Shown one piece after another: positions 35,934 through 44,993 of a DNA stretch of 64,000 bases. The translations under genes and the position numbers were made by a program. The notes beneath the pieces are model-generated. The model was not told where the DNA came from, made no database searches, and was given only the letters and a program-made list of their open reading frames with translations. The stretch's first letter is position 1. Each line of letters begins with the position of its first letter. The DNA comes from Planomicrobium stackebrandtii. GTDB taxonomy: Bacteria > Bacillota > Bacilli > Bacillales_A > Planococcaceae. Location: assembly GCF_030814955.1 (NCBI RefSeq), contig NZ_JAUSWB010000012.1, positions 1-64,000 of the forward strand, in the 5' to 3' direction.

Positions 35934-37454
35934 ATGAACGATTATATTTTGGAAATGAACAATATCACCAAAGAGTTTCCAGGCGTCAAGGCCCTCTCCG
36001 ATGTCAGCTTTAAAGTCGAAAAGGGAGAAATCCACTGCCTGATTGGTGAAAATGGAGCTGGAAAATCCACCTTGATGAAAGTGCTGAGTGGTGTTTACCC
36101 TTACGGAACATATAAAGGAGACATCGTTTTCGAAGGAGAGGTCCAGCAGTTCAACGAAATCAATGACAGTGTCCGGGCAGGAATCGGCATCATCTATCAA
36201 GAGCTTGCCCTGTTCCCGGATTTGACTGTATACGAAAACATCTTTGCAGGCAACGAAATCAAAAAAGGGCCTTTTGTCGACTGGAATGAAACCGTCGTTC
36301 AAGCGACCCGAATGCTGAAAAAAGTAAAACTGAATGTCACGCCGGAAACCTTGATTAAGGATCTTGGCGTCGGAAAACAGCAGCTGGTTGAAATCGCCAA
36401 AGCCCTCAGCAAAGACGTGAAGCTGCTGATTCTCGATGAACCGACGGCTGCCTTGAACGAAAATGACAGCGAAAACTTATTGGATTTATTGAAGGAACTA
36501 AAAAGCCAGGGCATCAGCTGCATCATGATTTCACATAAGTTGAAGGAAGTGATTTCGATAGCTGACAAAGCCACGGTGCTGCGGGATGGCAAGACGATCT
36601 GCACGCTGGATGCGCAAAAAGGTGAAATCACTGAGAGCATCATCATCAAAAATATGGTCGGCCGTGAAATTGAAGACATCTATCCGAAACGGCCGGACAA
36701 GAAAATCGGCGAAACGGTGTTAAAGCTGACAGATTGGTCTGCCTACGACACGCAACTCGGCCGAAAAGTGGCAAAGAACATCAACCTGGAAGTGAAAAAA
36801 GGAGAAATCGTCGGCATTGCAGGCCTCATGGGATCGGGCCGGACAGAACTGGCACTCAGCATCTTCGGCAATCCTAAAAACTACAAGCTCGCAGGAGAGC
36901 TGGAAGTACACGGGGAAAAGAAAAACTTCAAGCACACCAGCGATGCCATCAAAGCGGGCATTGCCTATGTGACGGAAGACCGCAAAGGCGATGGGCTGTT
37001 TCTGATACAGGACATCAAAATCAATGTCTCGGCTGCCCACATGAAAGGCATTTCCAAAAAAGGCATCCTGAACTTGAACGAAGAAGTGAAAGTCGGAACA
37101 GAATATAAAAAATCGCTCAATATCAAAGCCAGCTCTCTTGAACAAGTTGTCGGCAAATTGAGCGGCGGCAACCAGCAGAAAGTCTCGCTCGGCAAATGGC
37201 TGTTCACGGGCCCGAGAATTCTCATCCTCGATGAGCCTACCCGCGGGATTGATGTGGGGGCAAAATTCGAAATTTACACTATTATGAACGAACTGATCAA
37301 AGAAGGGCTCAGCATCATCATGATTTCCTCGGAACTTGGCGAGATTATGGGAATGAGCGACCGCATCTACGTCATGGCTGAAGGTGCGGTAAAAGGCGAA
37401 TTGGCAATTGAAGAAACGACTCAAGAGACCATTATGGAGCTCGCGACGCAATAG
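35934..37454 (+). CDS. Multiple-monosaccharide ABC transporter ATP-binding protein (GguA/MmsA-like)
   Basis: A 506-residue CUT2 ATPase with two fused ABC domains. The first has GENGAGKST at about residues 38-46, LGVGKQQLVEIAKAL and LLILDEPTAAL. The second has the degenerate Walker A GLMGSGRTE typical of CUT2 proteins, then LSGGNQQKVSLGKWL and ILILDEPTRGID. It lies between binding protein and permease genes, in ChvE-GguA-GguB order, with GGGAGG upstream of its ATG. Confidence 0.93.
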   Translation: MNDYILEMNNITKEFPGVKALSDVSFKVEKGEIHCLIGENGAGKSTLMKVLSGVYPYGTYKGDIVFEGEVQQFNEINDSVRAGIGIIYQELALFPDLTVYENIFAGNEIKKGPFVDWNETVVQATRMLKKVKLNVTPETLIKDLGVGKQQLVEIAKALSKDVKLLILDEPTAALNENDSENLLDLLKELKSQGISCIMISHKLKEVISIADKATVLRDGKTICTLDAQKGEITESIIIKNMVGREIEDIYPKRPDKKIGETVLKLTDWSAYDTQLGRKVAKNINLEVKKGEIVGIAGLMGSGRTELALSIFGNPKNYKLAGELEVHGEKKNFKHTSDAIKAGIAYVTEDRKGDGLFLIQDIKINVSAAHMKGISKKGILNLNEEVKVGTEYKKSLNIKASSLEQVVGKLSGGNQQKVSLGKWLFTGPRILILDEPTRGIDVGAKFEIYTIMNELIKEGLSIIMISSELGEIMGMSDRIYVMAEGAVKGELAIEETTQETIMELATQ

Positions 37455-37466
37455 GAGGCAGTCACA

Positions 37467-38642
37467 ATGAATCTATTTACGGAAGCCAAATCCATCGTAA
37501 AACTAAATATCCGTGATTACGGCATGTACATCGCGTTGATCGTCATCATGCTGACATTTACGATCATGACAGACGGCCTGTTCATTTCTTCCAGGAACAT
37601 CAGCAACTTGCTTGACTCGGCAGGCTATATTGCTGTCCTCGCTGTCGGCATGACGTTGGTCATCGTCATCCGCCACATCGATTTATCCGTAGGTTTTGTT
37701 GCCGGCTTTTTAGGGGCCGTCGCGGCCATCTTCATGACGCAGCTTGGTTTTTCCATTTGGATCACCATTCCCGTCATTTTGCTGTTTGGGATTTTGATCG
37801 GCTGTTTCAATGGGTTCTTGATTGCCCAGCTTGGGATCCCGGCTTTTGTAGCAACACTGGCGGGCATGCTCATTTTCCGTGGAGCTTTGCTGAACGTCAC
37901 GGAAGATACCGGAACAATCATCATCAACAATGACCAATTTAATGCCATCGGCAACGGTTTTATTCCGTCACTGATGCTGGTCAACGGCCTTCATCTGCTT
38001 TCTTTGCTGGTCGGCGTTGCAGCCATTATCTTATACATCTACAGTGAAATTTCCACTCGGAAAAACAAAATGACTTATGGGTTTGACGTCATGTCGAGCG
38101 GCATTTTCCTCATCAAGCTTTTGCTGGTTTCTTTGGTTATTGCCTACATTACCTGGATTTTAGCGGGCTATAACGGATTTTCATGGACCATGGTAATTAT
38201 GCTGCTGGTCGTGGTCATCTATCATTTCCTGACGACAAAGACTGTGTTAGGGCGCAATATTTACGCAGTCGGCAGTAATCCGGAAGCAGCGCATTTAAGC
38301 GGCATTAATGTGAAGAAAATCACTTATATCGTGTTCGGCTCTATGGGCATGCTGGCAGCCTTGTCCGGATTGCTGTTTACTTCACGTCTTCAGTCGGCGA
38401 CAACTACGGCCGGTACTTTGTTCGAGTTGGACGCCATTGCAGCTGCTTATGTGGGCGGCGTTTCTTCGGCAGGTGGTGTGGGACGTGTCACAGGAGCCGT
38501 CATTGGGGCTGTGGTTATGGCTTGTCTATCCAGCGGGATGAACCTTTTGGGTACCGGAATTTCCTATCAATACATGATTCGCGGCGGCGTTTTGGCGGCG
38601 GCTGTGATATTTGATGTAATGACGCGCCGTCAGCGTGCTTAG
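37467..38642 (+). CDS. Multiple-monosaccharide ABC transporter permease (GguB/MmsB-like)
   Basis: A 391-residue CUT2 permease with about ten hydrophobic segments. VGMTLVIVIRHIDLSVGFVAGFLGAV is the family motif, and the C-terminal half has NPEAAHLSGINVKKI and AAYVGGVSSAGGVGRV. It starts 12 bases after the ATPase gene and is followed by a terminator. Confidence 0.93.
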   Translation: MNLFTEAKSIVKLNIRDYGMYIALIVIMLTFTIMTDGLFISSRNISNLLDSAGYIAVLAVGMTLVIVIRHIDLSVGFVAGFLGAVAAIFMTQLGFSIWITIPVILLFGILIGCFNGFLIAQLGIPAFVATLAGMLIFRGALLNVTEDTGTIIINNDQFNAIGNGFIPSLMLVNGLHLLSLLVGVAAIILYIYSEISTRKNKMTYGFDVMSSGIFLIKLLLVSLVIAYITWILAGYNGFSWTMVIMLLVVVIYHFLTTKTVLGRNIYAVGSNPEAAHLSGINVKKITYIVFGSMGMLAALSGLLFTSRLQSATTTAGTLFELDAIAAAYVGGVSSAGGVGRVTGAVIGAVVMACLSSGMNLLGTGISYQYMIRGGVLAAAVIFDVMTRRQRA

Positions 38643-38670
38643 GCGGTTTGGAAGACGAAGAGAATAAGGT

Positions 38671-38699
38671 GGCATCTCCTTTTTGGGAGATGCTTTTTG
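38671..38699 (+). terminator. Terminator after the GguB-like gene
   Basis: GCATCTCC (38672-38679) pairs with GGAGATGC (38686-38693), then TTTTTG. It separates the transporter operon from the sensor operon. Confidence 0.85.
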
Positions 38700-38715
38700 C
38701 TCATCAAAAACTGTA

Positions 38716-38743
38716 TTGTGAATTTTCAGCCAAGTGGTAAGAT
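38716..38743 (+). promoter_or_regulatory. Putative promoter of the sugar-sensor operon
   Basis: TTGTGA (38716-38721), 16 bases, TAAGAT (38738-38743), 37 bases before the GTG start of the sensor gene. Confidence 0.5.
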
Positions 38744-38779
38744 GGGAAGAGTTTACTACTGAAAAAGGAGCCAAATCCC

Positions 38780-39760
38780 GTGAGAAAAAAAGTCATAATC
38801 GTCCTTTGCTCCCTCTGTGCAGTTCTTGGATTTTTCACTTTATGGTCGGCAGAAGGCGCGTTTCGATCCGACTGGCAATTGCCTGCCGCAGTTCCGGCGG
38901 ATGAGGAAAGCTACCGGCTTGTACTAATCACGCAAGAGCTGGAAACGCCTTTCTGGGAAAAAGTTGGAGCAGGAGCAGCGGCGCAAGCCGAACAGCAAGG
39001 AGTGATTTTGGATGTTTGGGGAAGCTATGGCAATAACCGTGAGGATTTTTTAAAGCAGATCGAAATCGCTCTGCACTCCAAAGTGGATGGCGTGATCGTG
39101 CAAGGGCTGGATACAGAAGAGTTTAAGGTGTTAACGAAAGAGAAAGCCGCGTTTTATGGCATTCCTGTTATTACGGTTGCCAATGACGTGCCGGTAGAAG
39201 AGAGCCTGCGCAAAACTTTTGTAGGATCTGATCATTATGCTGCCGGAAAAATGCTGGCACATCAATTGGTTAAAGAGATGGGCGGGAGCGGACAGGTCGT
39301 GGTGCTTGGCGATGTCGAGCAGCAATACAGCCAACAGCAGCGGCTGCAGGGAGTGGCGGAAAGTCTGGCGCAGCATGCCGAAATTTCAACGGTTTATGCA
39401 GAAAGCGGAAAGTCGGATGAAGAAATCGTTGCTGCCACTCAAAATATCCTCAACCAGCATCCGACTGTCGAGGCATTCATTGCCTTGAATGCCAATCACG
39501 TCGGACCGATGATGAAAGAAATCAGCAGACGTGCCCAATTAGAGCCTTATTACCTTTATTCATTTGATGATGGATCCGAAACGGCGTCCCTGCTTGACCA
39601 AGGCAAGCTCGATGCAATGATTCAGCAGTCGCCCGAGCAGATGGGCGAGCAAAGCGTCGAGCTGATGATGCAATGGCTAAGAAATGAAGTCGTTCCTCTG
39701 GAATCCAATGGATATACGACAGATATCCGTATCGTGAAAGGGGCGGTAGCTCAGCCATGA
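38780..39760 (+). CDS. Membrane-anchored sugar-binding sensor protein (XylFII-like)
   Basis: A 326-residue type I periplasmic-binding-fold protein. The N-terminus (VIIVLCSLCAVLGFFTLW) is a hydrophobic anchor without a proper lipobox, unlike true transporter lipoproteins. YRLVLITQELETPFWEKVGAGAAAQA and VDGVIVQGLDTEEFKVL match sugar-binding proteins. GTG start with AAAAGGAG upstream. The stop overlaps the histidine kinase start by four bases. In Clostridium beijerinckii a protein of this kind (XylFII) binds D-xylose outside the cell and signals through LytS; the same job is inferred here. Confidence 0.82.
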   Translation: MRKKVIIVLCSLCAVLGFFTLWSAEGAFRSDWQLPAAVPADEESYRLVLITQELETPFWEKVGAGAAAQAEQQGVILDVWGSYGNNREDFLKQIEIALHSKVDGVIVQGLDTEEFKVLTKEKAAFYGIPVITVANDVPVEESLRKTFVGSDHYAAGKMLAHQLVKEMGGSGQVVVLGDVEQQYSQQQRLQGVAESLAQHAEISTVYAESGKSDEEIVAATQNILNQHPTVEAFIALNANHVGPMMKEISRRAQLEPYYLYSFDDGSETASLLDQGKLDAMIQQSPEQMGEQSVELMMQWLRNEVVPLESNGYTTDIRIVKGAVAQP

Positions 39761-41223
39761 ATACAATTCAGAAAAAGATCTGGATGCTGGCAATCGTGGT
39801 GCTCGTGATGATGATTGCTATCTGGCTGACGCTGACCTTCTACAATCAAAAAGTACAGACTCAATACAATGACATTTTGCAGCGCTACTTGGAGATGAAT
39901 GAAATCACCAGTGAAAGCCAGCAGATGGTGACGGATTTGAATAATTACTTATTGATGCCCTCAGATGATACGCAATCTAGTCTACAAGCCAGCAGAGAAC
40001 GCCTTTTAGACGTTCAATCGACGGTCTATGGATTGCGGAATGTGGAAAATGAATTTGCATTGACGAATTACAGCCACCTCATCAGCAGTTTTATAGAAAC
40101 AGTGGATCGATCCGTAAGTTTTCAAGAAGAGGGAGACACCGAAGCTTCCTTGACGGAATTTACGGAAGCTAATCGCATATCCATGTATATTTCAGAAATG
40201 ACGCTAACCATTATTGATACCGAGCTGAAAACGTACGAAGGCTTTTACCGGGGAATCATCGAGCAATCGGCGGAACTAAAAAAACTGGGAGTCTGGCTGC
40301 TGCTGTTGATCACAGCGGCGCTATTGCTGTTTACGTATTTGTTCTCACTCAGCATCACCAAGCCGATCCATCAATTGACGAAAGCGGCGAACGAATTGGC
40401 GAAGGGCCGTTTTGATCAGACAATTTATGTGGATTCCAACGACGAAATTTCTTTTTTAGCTAAAACCTTTAATCATATGCGCCGGAATATCAACGATATG
40501 ATTTTGGAAATCCAGCAGAAAGCCCAATTGGAACGGGAGCTGCAGGACAGCAAGCTGCTGCTTCAGCAAAGCCAATTGCACAACCTGCAAAGCCAGATCA
40601 ATCCTCATTTCCTCTTCAATACCTTGAATACTTTATCAAAAAAAGCATACTTGGATGGCGCTGAAGAAACCAGCGACTTGCTGGTCAGTGTTGCCAGTTT
40701 GCTGCGCTATAACTTAAAGCGCATGGACCGTGCTGTGACGCTGGCCGAAGAAGAATTTGTCCTCCGCCAATACATGGAAATCCAGAAAGCGCGGTTCAGC
40801 GATCGGCTGCAGTTTTTTACGGAGCTGGATTCCGGCTGCTTAAATTTGCAGATTCCGGGCCTCACGCTGCAGCCGCTTATTGAAAATGCAGTGATTCATG
40901 CGATTGAACCGGAAGAAGATGGAGGCCATATATGGTTCCGTATCAAAGATCAACAAGATGAAGTGTGGATTGAAATCGAGGACAACGGCAAAGGCATGAG
41001 TTCGGATAAGCGGCAGCAGCTGCTCGAAGGTGCAATTGTGCCCGCAGAAGGCCATTCAACCGGCATTGGTTTTGCCAATGTTGTTAAAAGGCTGCAGCTG
41101 TTTTATGGCAAGGAAGATTTGGTGGCTGTGGAAAGTGAAATAGGGCGAGGAACCAAAATTATTTTGAAATTGCCGAAAGTCAGGGGGACAACTAACCATG
41201 ATCAAGCTGTTGATAGTAGATGA
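39757..41223 (+). CDS. LytS/YesM-type sensor histidine kinase
   Basis: A 488-residue kinase. Two hydrophobic segments (about 9-27 and 175-197) bracket a helical extracytoplasmic domain of about 150 residues. A HAMP domain follows (SITKPIHQLTKAANELAKGRF), then a coiled coil, the His_kinase motif QINPHFLFNTLN with phospho-acceptor H284, and a HATPase_c domain with IEIEDNGKGM. The helical outer domain with no ligand pocket of its own suits sensing through the XylFII-like partner. It overlaps both neighbouring genes (4 and 26 bases). Confidence 0.9.
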   Translation: MNTIQKKIWMLAIVVLVMMIAIWLTLTFYNQKVQTQYNDILQRYLEMNEITSESQQMVTDLNNYLLMPSDDTQSSLQASRERLLDVQSTVYGLRNVENEFALTNYSHLISSFIETVDRSVSFQEEGDTEASLTEFTEANRISMYISEMTLTIIDTELKTYEGFYRGIIEQSAELKKLGVWLLLLITAALLLFTYLFSLSITKPIHQLTKAANELAKGRFDQTIYVDSNDEISFLAKTFNHMRRNINDMILEIQQKAQLERELQDSKLLLQQSQLHNLQSQINPHFLFNTLNTLSKKAYLDGAEETSDLLVSVASLLRYNLKRMDRAVTLAEEEFVLRQYMEIQKARFSDRLQFFTELDSGCLNLQIPGLTLQPLIENAVIHAIEPEEDGGHIWFRIKDQQDEVWIEIEDNGKGMSSDKRQQLLEGAIVPAEGHSTGIGFANVVKRLQLFYGKEDLVAVESEIGRGTKIILKLPKVRGTTNHDQAVDSR

Positions 41224-42751
41224 TGAGCCGATTGAACGGGACGGCATGCAGGCTATTTTGCAGGGTTCTTATACCAATTTTGATATCAAACAGGCGAGAA
41301 ACGGCAAAATAGCGATTGACTTGGCGGAGTCCTGGAAACCGGACTGGATATTTATGGATATTATGATGCCGGGAATGACCGGGCTCGAAGCAATAGAAAA
41401 AATTCAGCAGGAAAATCGGGATATTCAATTCGTCATGGTCACGGCTTTCGACACGTTTGATTATGCCCGTCAGGCAATTAAGTTGGGTGTCAAAGATTAT
41501 TTGCTGAAACCGAGCAAAGCCGGAGAAATCGTGGCGACGGTTGGCAAACTGCTGGAGCAGCGAGCCCAAAAAGAACAGGCTTCCGCTGTTCAGCACCAGC
41601 AGCAGGAAGACTTTCAAAAAGCTTTGGCTATTGTAGAAACCGATATCGTTACTCAATTGCTGTTCGACCATGTCCACGATGTCCATATCGAACTGCTCGT
41701 GGATTTATTGGAAATACCGGCGACTGCAGAAAAGTTCGTCATGACGGTGCTGGTGCCGGAAGGCTTGGAGAAATTGTACGCGCAAGTAAAAGAGAAAATT
41801 CGCGAAACTGAAAATGCATGGATAGGGGCGTTGTATGGCCGCCAATTGCCTATCATCGTCTTTCGGAATACAGAAAAGTCGTTTCGTTCACAGGCAGTTT
41901 CGTTGGTGAAAGCGATCCTGTCGATTTCGGAAAACCGGCAGGATGGCTGGTTTGTCGGAGTGGGTCCGGTCTGTGAATCGTTGGAGGATATCCGGAATTC
42001 CTACCAGAAATCTCTGATCGCCACGATGGATCTGTCGCTGCCAGCAAGATACCGTTTCTCCTCTGATGTTCCATCTCTTGAAAAAGCGGGCGATGCCGCT
42101 TTCGTCAAGCAGCAGGAGAAAAGGCTGTTCGATTTTATTCGGTTAGGAGAATGGGAGTCGATCGACCGCTTGGTGATGGACTTGATCCGGCGCTTCGAGC
42201 AGGAAGGAGCCAATATCCTGTGGACCCAGCAGCGAACACTTGAATTTTTATGGGTCACCGCGAGGGTTATGGGAGAAATGGGCATTGACGCCACGATCCC
42301 CTATTACACGATCCAAGCCAAAGATCATCGGCAGCTGCTTGGCGAAACACTTCAAGTGATCGAGGGATTAAAAAAGGTTTACCTGGAACATTACGACCGC
42401 CTTGAAGTGGATAAAATCCATCAGATCAAGCAGTATATTATGGATCATTCCCATAAAGACATTTCATTGGACGCCCTGGCGCGCAAAGTAGAGCTGAGTC
42501 CGATTTATCTGAGCAAGATGTTCAAAGAAAAACTGGGCATCAATTACATCGATTTCCTGACTTCCTGCCGTATGGACAAAGCAAAAAAACTATTGGGAGA
42601 CCCGCAAAAAAGCTTAAAGGAAATCTCCTTTGAAATTGGTTACCATGAGCCGAATTATTTCAGCAAAGTGTTCAAAAAGATGAATGAGGTTTCTCCAAAG
42701 GAATACCGCCGGACACTTCTGACGGAAAGGAAAGATCACAGCGATGAATAA
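41198..42751 (+). CDS. YesN-type response regulator with AraC DNA-binding domain
   Basis: A 517-residue regulator. The N-terminal receiver domain has phospho-acceptor D54 (DWIFMDIMMPG) and K in DYLLKPSK. A long middle region with an all-helix character follows (about 130-400). The C-terminal AraC domain (about 415-515) has two helix-turn-helix units: ISLDALARKVELSPIYLSKMFKEKLG and SLKEISFEIGYHEPNYFSKVFKK. It probably activates the ABC sugar operon upstream or the lipoprotein gene with which it overlaps by eight bases. Confidence 0.92.
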   Translation: MIKLLIVDDEPIERDGMQAILQGSYTNFDIKQARNGKIAIDLAESWKPDWIFMDIMMPGMTGLEAIEKIQQENRDIQFVMVTAFDTFDYARQAIKLGVKDYLLKPSKAGEIVATVGKLLEQRAQKEQASAVQHQQQEDFQKALAIVETDIVTQLLFDHVHDVHIELLVDLLEIPATAEKFVMTVLVPEGLEKLYAQVKEKIRETENAWIGALYGRQLPIIVFRNTEKSFRSQAVSLVKAILSISENRQDGWFVGVGPVCESLEDIRNSYQKSLIATMDLSLPARYRFSSDVPSLEKAGDAAFVKQQEKRLFDFIRLGEWESIDRLVMDLIRRFEQEGANILWTQQRTLEFLWVTARVMGEMGIDATIPYYTIQAKDHRQLLGETLQVIEGLKKVYLEHYDRLEVDKIHQIKQYIMDHSHKDISLDALARKVELSPIYLSKMFKEKLGINYIDFLTSCRMDKAKKLLGDPQKSLKEISFEIGYHEPNYFSKVFKKMNEVSPKEYRRTLLTERKDHSDE

Positions 42752-43802
42752 AAAAATTCATATGGTTTTGTTTTTATTCATCGGCCTGATGCTTACTGCC
42801 TGTACGGCCGGCGAGACTGTCAGCAAAGCCGTTCCCGAAAAAACACCGGTTGTGGATGAAGAGACCATCAAAATCGGATTTTCCATGGATACGCTAAAGG
42901 AGGAGCGCTGGCTGAAAGACCAGGCTTTGTTCAAGGAAGCAATAGAGGATTTGGGTGCCGAAGTGGAGATTGTAGCAGCCAACGGCGATGATGCGTTGCA
43001 GCTTACGCAGGCTGAAACGCTGATACAACAAGGCATCGACCTTTTGGTTATAGTGCCGCATAACGCAGAGGCGACAGCGGCAATCGTCCATACTGCGCAC
43101 CGTGCCGGAATTCAGGTTATTGCTTATGACCGTCTGGTGAAAAATGCCGATATCGATCTATACGTATCATTCGATAACGAGCGAGTAGGCGAAATGCAGG
43201 CAACGGCGATTTTGGACCTGGTGCCAAAAGGGAATTACGTCTATATTGGAGGGGCAACGACCGACAATAATGTTCACCTGATAAAAAAAGGCGTATTTAA
43301 TGTACTGCAGCCAGCCATCGATCGGGGAGACATTAAAATTGTCTACGACCAATGGACCGAAGACTGGTCGCCGGAAAAAGCATTTCTCAATATGACTGAA
43401 GCGCTCGCTGCGAACAACAATCAAATCGATGCGGTCATCGCTGCAAATGACGCGACTGCGGGCGGAGTTATTCAGGCATTGGAAGCACAAGGCTTAGCAG
43501 GGGAAATTCCGGTAGCGGGACAGGATGCAGAACTTGCAGCCGCACAGCGGATTGTCGGTGGAACACAGACAATGACCGTCTACAAACCCATCCAGACTTT
43601 AACCAAACAAGCAGCTGCTTTGGCTGTCAGGATGGCAAAAGGGGAAACCGTCACTACCGTTAGATCTGTTAACAACGGCAAGATCGATGTGCCATCCATT
43701 CTTCTGGCGCCGATTCCGGTAACGGCCGAGAATATGCGGGATACAGTTATTGCAGATGGCTTCCACACCGGAACGGATGTTTACGGAGCAGCAAATGAAT
43801 AA
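42744..43802 (+). CDS. Orphan XylF-like sugar-binding lipoprotein
   Basis: A 352-residue binding protein. The signal peptide ends at LMLTAC with C20 as lipidation site. IKIGFSMDTLKEERWLKDQALF, LLVIVPHNAEATAAIVHTAH and GQDAELAAAQRIVGGTQTMTVYK closely resemble D-xylose-binding XylF. It overlaps yesN by eight bases, and no permease or ATPase follows, so it may feed the GguAB-type pore upstream or act in sensing. It is a second, diverged relative of the binding protein at 34727. Confidence 0.88.
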   Translation: MNKKIHMVLFLFIGLMLTACTAGETVSKAVPEKTPVVDEETIKIGFSMDTLKEERWLKDQALFKEAIEDLGAEVEIVAANGDDALQLTQAETLIQQGIDLLVIVPHNAEATAAIVHTAHRAGIQVIAYDRLVKNADIDLYVSFDNERVGEMQATAILDLVPKGNYVYIGGATTDNNVHLIKKGVFNVLQPAIDRGDIKIVYDQWTEDWSPEKAFLNMTEALAANNNQIDAVIAANDATAGGVIQALEAQGLAGEIPVAGQDAELAAAQRIVGGTQTMTVYKPIQTLTKQAAALAVRMAKGETVTTVRSVNNGKIDVPSILLAPIPVTAENMRDTVIADGFHTGTDVYGAANE

Positions 43803-43875
43803 TGGGGAAATCGGCAATTCAGAAATTCTAAAGTACATATTTTCGAGCTGAACCGGCTTGTCGTGCAGCAGATTT

Positions 43876-44520
43876 TCAGTTCGAACCTTGTCCGGAATCG
43901 CCCGCTTTGTTTGCGAGCAGCTGCAATTCGCCGAGTGCTTGCTGCTGGATCTCAGGGTGTAAAAAAGATTGATCCAGGAAGTTGCGCAAGTATTCTTCTT
44001 TGGCGCTCCTTGGCAGACCCGTTTGCTTGAGCAGCTGTCTGGCACTATAAAGAAACTCCAAGTATTGTTCATAGCTTTCGTCAAATTGCATTTGCAGCTC
44101 CTGTTTGATCATTTTGGCGAGCATGGGGCTTGCGCCGGCTGTGGCAACAGCAATGCTCAATTTGCCTCTCTTAAAATGAGCGGGAAAATGGACATTGCCG
44201 GACTCAGCTTCACCCGAAGCATTAACCAGGCAATTGGGCGGTGCCGCTTTTCGTACAGCTGCATTGACGGTTGGGTTGTCTGTCGCGATAACCAGCAAAA
44301 AAGCTTCTTCTGCATCTTGAGGCTCGAATTCTTTTTGCTTCCAAATAATTTTCTCTTCTTCAGCCCATAAGTTTATTTCCTTTGTCACACTAGGGCTGAT
44401 GACGATTAATTCAGCTTCACTATCCAGCAACACATCCAACTTTCGCTTGGCGATTTTTCCGCCGCCAACAACAACCACTTTTTTGTCTTCCAAATCGATC
44501 ATGATGGGAATGACAGTCAT
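43876..44520 (-). CDS. sirC: Precorrin-2 dehydrogenase / sirohydrochlorin synthesis protein SirC
   Basis: A 214-residue NAD-dependent precorrin-2 dehydrogenase (YlnF type), the middle step of siroheme synthesis. The Rossmann motif VVVVGGGKIAKRKLDVLL lies at about residues 14-31, and NASGEAESGNVHFPA and VATAGASPMLAKMIKQEL are the CysG-N-type blocks. The ATG (complement of 44518-44520) has GAGGAGG seven bases upstream. It is separated from sumT and sirB, which lie in an S-box operon about 6 kb away on the other strand, and no S-box precedes it. Confidence 0.9.
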   Translation of the reverse strand: MTVIPIMIDLEDKKVVVVGGGKIAKRKLDVLLDSEAELIVISPSVTKEINLWAEEEKIIWKQKEFEPQDAEEAFLLVIATDNPTVNAAVRKAAPPNCLVNASGEAESGNVHFPAHFKRGKLSIAVATAGASPMLAKMIKQELQMQFDESYEQYLEFLYSARQLLKQTGLPRSAKEEYLRNFLDQSFLHPEIQQQALGELQLLANKAGDSGQGSN

Positions 44521-44672
44521 CTTCTTCGCCTCCTCAACTCTCCTAATACTATCAAATAAATCTGTTTCTGCGTTGAACCCGCCGATTTTCGCATATCAAA
44601 TAACTTTATTCTTTCAATCCTAGGCATGCGGGATTTTCCATTTGAAAAAATGAAAAAACTTTAAAACATAGT

Positions 44673-44701
44673 TTGACACTCGGAATAGTCTATTATATAC
44701 T
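44673..44701 (+). promoter_or_regulatory. Sigma-A promoter of the sat operon
   Basis: TTGACA (44673-44678), 17 bases, TATACT (44696-44701), about 50 bases upstream of the S-box. Confidence 0.8.
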
Positions 44702-44750
44702 TTGTAAAATCAAATATTTCAAACAACTAACATCAAAAATTGAATATACG

Positions 44751-44912
44751 TTCTTATCAAGAGAGACGGAGGGATTGGCCCTTTGATGTCTCAGCAACCC
44801 TCCTTTAAGGAAACGGTGCTAACTCCAATAGGCTTTTACCAGCCTAGAAGATAAGAAGATTGTTTTGTTTTTTCGGACCTTCTTCTTAATTGAAGAAGGT
44901 CCTTTTCTTTTT
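44751..44912 (+). ncRNA. SAM-I (S-box) riboswitch with terminator, sat operon
   Basis: P1 is TTCTTATC (44751-44758) with GATAAGAA (44850-44857). Inside, AGAGACGGAGGGATTGGCCC, TTTGATGTCTCAGCAACC and the GGTGCTAACTCCA block match the S-box consensus. The intrinsic terminator GGACCTTCTTC/GAAGAAGGTCC plus T run follows at 44875-44912. SAM binding favours the terminator, so the sulfate activation genes are off when SAM is plentiful. Confidence 0.96.
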
Positions 44913-44993
44913 GTTCGAACGCGTTGGAAGTTTGGTTTCAGAACGGCTGCGAAGAAAACCGCAAAACATAAAACTAACCTTGGAGGTAATAAC

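Noticed and set aside
42744..43802. Second lipoprotein as part of a complete second ABC transporter
   Set aside because: The next gene is sirC on the opposite strand, and no ATPase or permease follows.
43844..43876. Terminator between xylF-like and sirC genes
   Set aside because: CGAGCTGAA/TTCAGTTCG can pair but has a mismatch, no U tract, and overlaps the sirC stop codon.
44865..44993. N-terminal extension of sat reading from the S-box
   Set aside because: The open frame runs through the riboswitch terminator and has no ribosome site; ATG 44994 with GGAGG gives the normal Sat length.
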